Positions 15,382 through 18,924 of a stretch of DNA of 18,924 nucleotides are shown here, piece after piece. The stretch covers positions 1-18,924 of the forward strand of contig CALKKN010000164.1 of the NCBI GenBank assembly GCA_937995275.1, read 5' to 3'. The position numbers and the translations under genes were made by a program. The stretch is from an uncultured Lysobacterales bacterium. GTDB lineage: Bacteria; Pseudomonadota; Gammaproteobacteria; Xanthomonadales; SZUA-36. The notes under the pieces are model-generated. The model did no database searches and was not told the DNA's origin. It saw only the letters and a program-made list of their open reading frames with translations. Positions within the stretch are counted from its first letter, which is position 1, and each line of letters starts with the position of its first letter.

Positions 15382-16824
15382 CTACTGTTCGCACCGAAGC
15401 CATCCTGCAACAGGATTCGATCCCGGCACCTGGTCGTCCGGGTACAGGTTGCTCATATCGAGAACTTGCTTGCAGACGTCCGTTTTCTTCCCTTCCACCG
15501 TTGGGAATTTACCCAGTTCGACAATGACATTCTCCGTTGTCACTCCCTCTTCGTAGGCAATGCTGAAATCCGCCGAATACCGCGTAACGAAGTTCAGCAA
15601 CAGAACCGAACCCGCATCTTCAGGATACATGTCGTCCCAGCCCGGCAGCCCGGTCGCCCGATAGTCATTGGCGATGAATACGTTGCCGGAGTTGACCGGA
15701 TCCGGCGTCCCCAGGTTTTCAGGATGCCAGTTGATCGGCGAGGAAAGGCTTGCAGCTGTCCTTTCAAACACAGTGCCCGGCAGGAAATCGAAACCCCAGT
15801 CCTCGGTCCTGCCGAGCTTGTTGTTGAGGAACAGGTTGTCGCGGCCACCGAGGAGCCAGAGCTGAGGACCATAGGATGTGAGTTCAGAAAGGTCGTTGCC
15901 GATGAAGCGATTGTTACTGCCGTAAGGCTGTTTCATCAACGCGCCATAGCCGGCCTCGCCGGTCAGGACGTTGTCCTTGACCAGAACGTTGTTGATCCCG
16001 TGGGCGCTGCTCCCGACGATTACTCCGGTGCCATAATCGATAATGTCAATCGTGTTGCCGATGATATTCACCGGCGGATTATCGCCATATTCGGGGTCAA
16101 TCTCGCCGCCTACCCACCAGCTGCCCACAAAAACAGCAGCCTCCCCAGCCGCGAACTCATTATCGATGATCTCAAGCGGCGCGGAGACCGAGAACGCTTG
16201 TACCCCGTCAAGCCATATGTCTTCGAATCGATTGTTCCTGATGTCCATCGAATAGGTGAGAGGCACATTCGATTCACCGATAACACCGAACAAACAGCTG
16301 CTGATCGTGTTGTCGTGGATGCCGATACTGACCTCACCACCGGTAGTCTCAGGTAACGCAGCAATCGGCGCAGGGCACCACGTGAAGCTATTGCCGGCTA
16401 TATCGACATGGCCATCCGCCGAACCTGCGAGATGAACCAGGATGCCGGTGTCGTTACAGCCCACAAATGTGAGGTTTTCGACTGTCGTATCGACCGCGGC
16501 CACTTCAACCGCGTACCACCACCACCAGATCCACGGATGTTCAATCTGTTTTCCTCCCCCCAGGATCGTTGCAGGCCCCGTAAGTGTCACGTTCGGCCGG
16601 GTTATCTGCACGCCGCCGTCTCCGAAATCGAACGTGCCATTCAGAATGACCGTGTCAAAGGAAGGGTCATCCAGGGCAGTCTGAACAGCCTCTACGTCGT
16701 CCGGGTAAGTGGTGGTCCCGTCAATCGTGATGGCCGTATCCGCTGCCCAGACAACTCCAGCGAGGCTCAGACAGACGGTCGCCACGACCAGGCAGCACTT
16801 CAGGCCAGATGTTTGAATACTCAT
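15382..16824 (-). CDS. Exported right-handed parallel beta-helix protein
   Basis: I place the start at 16824, where AAGGAG lies six bases upstream. The frame is open 12 codons further, but that start would hide the signal peptide. From this ATG the 480-residue protein begins with a Sec signal peptide (basic K9, hydrophobic 12-25, likely cleavage after VWA at 27). The rest is built of short repeats rich in Asn, Gly and Ile (DIRNNRF, IIDNEF, IIGNTI, VKDNVL, FIGNDL, FLNNKL), the pattern of beta-helix coils seen in pectate-lyase-like and NosD/CASH proteins. A striking WIWWWWY patch lies at residues 98-104. No catalytic motif is recognised. Two cysteines near the C-terminus may pair. Substrate and role are unknown; surface or periplasmic carbohydrate binding is a guess. 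Confidence 0.8.
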   Translation of the reverse strand: MSIQTSGLKCCLVVATVCLSLAGVVWAADTAITIDGTTTYPDDVEAVQTALDDPSFDTVILNGTFDFGDGGVQITRPNVTLTGPATILGGGKQIEHPWIWWWWYAVEVAAVDTTVENLTFVGCNDTGILVHLAGSADGHVDIAGNSFTWCPAPIAALPETTGGEVSIGIHDNTISSCLFGVIGESNVPLTYSMDIRNNRFEDIWLDGVQAFSVSAPLEIIDNEFAAGEAAVFVGSWWVGGEIDPEYGDNPPVNIIGNTIDIIDYGTGVIVGSSAHGINNVLVKDNVLTGEAGYGALMKQPYGSNNRFIGNDLSELTSYGPQLWLLGGRDNLFLNNKLGRTEDWGFDFLPGTVFERTAASLSSPINWHPENLGTPDPVNSGNVFIANDYRATGLPGWDDMYPEDAGSVLLLNFVTRYSADFSIAYEEGVTTENVIVELGKFPTVEGKKTDVCKQVLDMSNLYPDDQVPGSNPVAGWLRCEQ

Positions 16825-17102
16825 GGGCTTCTCCTTTGGTTTGGAGAACCGGTGCGACAATCGGTCTCCAGACAGAATTTGCTTAACAGCATCGTGCGGC
16901 CGATGCCGCTGCTGGATCGGAAGGCTATTGGGTTCTTGTTTGCAGACTTGTATGAATAGTCTGGCGAAGAAGTAGCGGCTGTTACCGCATATTTAAGTAT
17001 AGATTACGGCAGCATTTACTGCGATTTGATGCATGCTCGGAGAAACTATTCTGAGTTCTTAATTGGGTGGGAAACGGCTATAAGGCACCCAGCCAAGCTA
17101 AT

Positions 17103-17128
17103 GGCTGCTTCTCGGCGGAAAGCAGAAC
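17103..17128. repeat. REP-like hairpin (degenerate copy)
   Basis: CTGCTT (17105-17110) pairs with AAGCAG (17120-17125) around a CTCGGCGGA loop. The layout GGCTGCTT..CGGC..AAAGCAG parallels the hairpin 57 bases downstream, so the two may be a tandem pair. The stem is short and the family assignment is tentative. Confidence 0.35.
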
Positions 17129-17156
17129 CTATTTGAGGCCATATCTTGGTTGCGGT

Positions 17157-17186
17157 AATGACTGCTCCCGGCCAGGAGCGGCCATT
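17157..17186. repeat. REP-like hairpin, CGGCCA loop (copy 2)
   Basis: AATGACTGCTCC (17157-17168) pairs with GGAGCGGCCATT (17175-17186), a 12-base stem with one mismatch and one G-T pair around CGGCCA. It shares stem and loop sequence with the hairpin at 15265-15288. Confidence 0.55.
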
Positions 17187-17283
17187 CGCATGCCACGATC
17201 CAGTTCTCCTGTCAGTTGAAAATACTAGCTTAGAAGCTGGACCAGTTTTTTCAGGCTAGGTTAGACCAGTTAAGGCGCACCAG

Positions 17284-17508
17284 TCATAATTCTCCATTCT
17301 TAGCCTTCTTGAGGTCCACTAAAATGGATGATGCGATTACAAAAATATTCAGCGACGGGGTGATTAAAATTAAAGCCAGAACTGTGTATCCAACATAATC
17401 GTAGTCCTTAGTTCCTGTAGTCATTACAAAAAATAAAATTACTGCCAGCAATATTCCATTTAGCGCAAGAGTGATCCATTTGATTTTCGTACCCATTTTC
17501 ATTTTCAA
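17284..17508 (-). CDS. Small two-span membrane protein, unknown function
   Basis: The 74-residue protein starts MKMKMGTKIKW and has two hydrophobic segments, about residues 11-30 (ITLALNGILLAVILFFVM) and 38-62 (YVGYTVLALILITPSLNIFVI). It ends in a charged tail, DLKKAKNGEL. The positively charged ends and short loop suggest an inner-membrane hairpin with both ends in the cytoplasm. I recognise no family. Three in-frame ATGs (codons 1, 3 and 5) compete as start, and none has a clear ribosome binding site. Base use is much richer in A and T than the genes around it, which suggests foreign origin. It lies alone between two gene-poor stretches. Reality as a gene is likely but not certain. Confidence 0.55.
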   Translation of the reverse strand: MKMKMGTKIKWITLALNGILLAVILFFVMTTGTKDYDYVGYTVLALILITPSLNIFVIASSILVDLKKAKNGEL

Positions 17509-17708
17509 GGCACAATCTGCCTAACTAATAAATATCTGGCGAAAGGTTGCAGTATTTCACATACAGGCGAATTGCGTCGTGGCTTTCGTATCAGGAGTCG
17601 AAATCATGCCAGCCTTTCACGGGGCGATCCGCTGGGCGCTGGCACTCCCATTCCCGTCTTGGTGCAGTAGGCAGGCCAGGGCAATTTCTGCTTCTTGGCA
17701 CATGGCAG

Positions 17709-17743
17709 AACTCCCCTGGACATGAATCTCAGGGGAGTTTATT
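17709..17743 (+). terminator. Terminator-like hairpin in gene-free DNA
   Basis: AACTCCCCTG (17709-17718) pairs perfectly over ten bases with CAGGGGAGTT (17730-17739) across an 11-base loop, followed by TTATTTCT. The T-rich side is on the plus strand, although no plus-strand gene precedes it, so what it would terminate is unclear. Confidence 0.45.
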
Positions 17744-17844
17744 TCTCAGTTCGGCCAAGAAGAGAACTCCCGTGGTTGTTCAGCTAAGAAAGCTTGGTTC
17801 TCAATCCGGCTAGCAAAGCATCGGGGAGATAGAATTCGTTCGGG

Positions 17845-18027
17845 GATGCCTAACCCGTGAGCCTGCTGGGCCTCACGGCCCATCGGCGGGGAACTACCCC
17901 GCCTGGCATTTCAACCTCTTATGGAATTACACATCGAGGAAATGGGTTTCTTTCATGCGGACGCGTTAGACATCGGGGTGACAGGCCACAGGTCGGCAGG
18001 CGAAGACCTGCACCCGCGTATCACCCC
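17845..18027. other. Cluster of nested stem-loops
   Basis: First unit: ATGCC (17846-17850 region) and GGCAT (17905-17909) enclose two hairpins, CCGTGAG/CTCACGG (17855-17861 with 17872-17878) and GGCGGGG/CCCCGCC (17885-17891 with 17897-17903). Second unit: GGGGTGA (17975-17981) pairs with TCACCCC (18021-18027) around the inner hairpin CAGGTC/GACCTG (17989-17994 with 18005-18010). Such nesting suggests structured RNA or folded single-stranded DNA. It lies just past the stop of the minus-strand Tat protein gene and might also act as its 3' end. Confidence 0.4.
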
Positions 18028-18067
18028 CAAAATCAGAAAATCGGGGCCTGAGTCGAATGGCCTGGAA

Positions 18068-18874
18068 CTAGGCACCCCCACCGGCTTCGCTTCCACCCCG
18101 CACGGTGAACCACCCCAGGTGTTGTTTTCGGCCGCCAGGAAAATCAACCAGAGTTATGGGAATCCCTCCCTCGGAAGCAGTCCCGATAACAGTCTGGGAG
18201 GGCGTCAGACTGGCCGTTATCATGTTTCGGCCAGGGTGAATCGAGGTGATCATCCTGTGTCCGCCAAAGAAAACCGTGAATCCCTTTTCTTCCAGCCGAC
18301 TAAAGCGGAACCAGAGTGCGGAATTCCCATTAGGCTGGGGATTGAAAGGCTCGGTCGCAACACCACTGCGCGGACCCCAGTCTTCAAGTTCCAGCAGTTT
18401 GGATTCTCGCAGACCCGCCAAAGGGTCCGAGTTGTGTTCTTCAATGGCAAGCCATCCACTGAGATACGCCAGGGCACTCAACCGGCACTCGTTGATTGAA
18501 AGCGTCCAACCGTCCAACTCGCAAAGTCGGCCGTCTCGAAAATCCTGCTCAACAGCCAGCATCGCCTGATCCGGGATGTCGGATGCACCGGTTGCCTGCA
18601 GGGCTGCCTCCAGTGTGGAACGAATGGTCTCTGCGCTGGACTCCTTCCCACGCAGTTGCTTCAGGTAGGTTTCACCGACCAGGGGCGACCATTGGCCGGA
18701 AACGATCAGTTCATCGAGGGTTTGCAGCGGTGCGGCACCAGCTATTCCGTCAGGGTTAGGGGGCGCACTGGCATTTTCCGGCAATAGCTGCCAGATACCA
18801 TACAGGCCCAGGGCACCGACTCCGATTCCGGCGGCCGCCAGCAAGTCTCGACGCTGAAGCCGGGGCGTGCTCAC
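18068..18874 (-). CDS. Tat-exported protein encoded with a GMC-type oxidoreductase
   Basis: The 268-residue protein has a twin-arginine signal: QRRDLLAAAGIGVGALGLYG with R8-R9 followed by a hydrophobic stretch, so it is probably exported folded to the periplasm. The mature part has an acidic, helix-like N-terminal half (FRDGRLCELDGWTLSINECRLSALAYLSGW) and a C-terminal half richer in strands. No catalytic motif is recognised. The start is GTG at 18874, overlapping the TGA of the upstream gene (GTGA). That gene looks like a GMC oxidoreductase, and small Tat-signal subunits often accompany periplasmic sugar or alcohol dehydrogenases of that type. It resembles in layout, but not clearly in sequence, the gluconate 2-dehydrogenase subunit 3 family. 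A subunit, chaperone or export partner role is inferred. Confidence 0.75.
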   Translation of the reverse strand: MSTPRLQRRDLLAAAGIGVGALGLYGIWQLLPENASAPPNPDGIAGAAPLQTLDELIVSGQWSPLVGETYLKQLRGKESSAETIRSTLEAALQATGASDIPDQAMLAVEQDFRDGRLCELDGWTLSINECRLSALAYLSGWLAIEEHNSDPLAGLRESKLLELEDWGPRSGVATEPFNPQPNGNSALWFRFSRLEEKGFTVFFGGHRMITSIHPGRNMITASLTPSQTVIGTASEGGIPITLVDFPGGRKQHLGWFTVRGGSEAGGGA

Positions 18875-18924
18875 GCCGCAGTTTCCATCAAATGGTCGGC
18901 AAGCCTCAACGTGAGGGCCACGAT
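18871..18924 (-). CDS. C-terminal end of a probable GMC oxidoreductase (partial)
   Basis: Only the last 17 codons are inside the window, reading IVALTLRLADHLMETAA and ending in TGA at 18873-18871. GMC oxidoreductases (FAD-dependent, choline dehydrogenase/gluconate dehydrogenase type) commonly end in a segment like NPTLTIVALTLRLADHL, so the assignment is plausible though based on few residues. The stop overlaps the GTG of the Tat-exported protein by four bases, implying coupled translation. Confidence 0.55.
   Translation of the reverse strand: MVALTLRLADHLMETAA

Larger units (their letters stand above)
16825..17283. other. Gene-free stretch with REP-like hairpins
   Basis: No reading frame here looks real on either strand. 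The DNA is visibly richer in A and T than the housekeeping half of the window. It holds the beta-helix ribosome binding site (16836-16831) and a TATACT-like -10 on the minus strand near 17000 without a good -35. Two hairpins (17103-17128, 17157-17186) are listed separately. Near 17,221-17,262 short inverted pieces such as CTAGC/GCTAG are also present. Confidence 0.6.
17509..18067. other. Gene-free stretch with many stem-loops and possible coding remnants
   Basis: I see no convincing gene here. On the minus strand a 29-codon frame (17703-17617, MCQEAEIALACLLHQDG...) has AGGGGAG upstream. An adjoining frame (17620-17525, ending KYCNLSPDIY) is interrupted by a TGA, so a decayed gene is possible. 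The rest is dominated by stem-loops, listed separately. It also carries GCCTAAC at 17517-17523 and 17848-17854 and GTTAGAC at 17965-17971. Confidence 0.5.

Noticed and set aside
15343..16356. 337-codon plus-strand frame opposite the beta-helix gene
   Set aside because: The minus-strand frame has a signal peptide, a strong ribosome binding site and repeated beta-helix motifs. The plus-strand frame has none.
15382..16860. Longer start of the beta-helix gene at 16860
   Set aside because: The extra 12 residues precede a well-formed signal peptide, and AAGGAG sits just before the ATG at 16824.
17547..17813. 88-codon plus-strand frame in the gene-free stretch
   Set aside because: No ribosome binding site and no recognisable domain; it runs through a perfect hairpin and its composition looks random.

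Overview
This is a GC-rich gammaproteobacterial chromosome segment. From about base 1 to 12,850 it keeps a gene order I recognise from Pseudomonas aeruginosa (rplU-rpmA-obgE ... rpsT / murJ-ribF-ileS-lspA-(fkpB)-ispH, next to the minor-pilin genes). Protein motifs and the GTAG-type REP sequence would fit a Lysobacterales/Chromatiales-like or pseudomonad-like host. The genus cannot be decided from the window.

Region 1 (1-4200) has rplU and rpmA with a promoter and a strong terminator. They are followed by an inverted pair of REP sequences (a REPIN), obgE, a bidirectional terminator, convergent rpsT (TTG start) with a clear promoter, and divergent murJ (TTG start). murJ is preceded by a possible 13-codon leader ORF whose stop overlaps its start.

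Region 2 (4200-10,232) is a plus-strand run: ribF (FMN/FAD synthesis), ileS, lspA (signal peptidase II), ispH (isoprenoid synthesis) and a YfcG-like glutathione transferase. fkpB, usually between lspA and ispH, is absent.

Region 3 (10,244-12,592, minus strand) is a compact minor-pilin operon pilV-pilW-pilX-pilE. Each gene overlaps the next by 4 bases, and pilY1 and fimT/fimU-type genes are missing from the locus. A tRNA-Thr(CGT) with its own promoter lies divergently upstream.

Region 4 (12,919-18,924) is accessory. It holds an IS3-family element crippled by an in-frame deletion inside its transposase and a cation-efflux (CDF) transporter with what looks like a doubled C-terminal domain. It also holds an exported right-handed beta-helix protein with a Trp cluster and an AT-rich small membrane protein between two gene-poor stretches rich in stem-loops. 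At the edge lie a Tat-exported protein and the last codons of a probable GMC oxidoreductase.

I found no rRNA, CRISPR array, phage or recognised defence system. The least explained parts are the structured, gene-free DNA at 16,825-18,067 (including integron attC-like boxes that do not form a complete array) and the possible murJ leader ORF.
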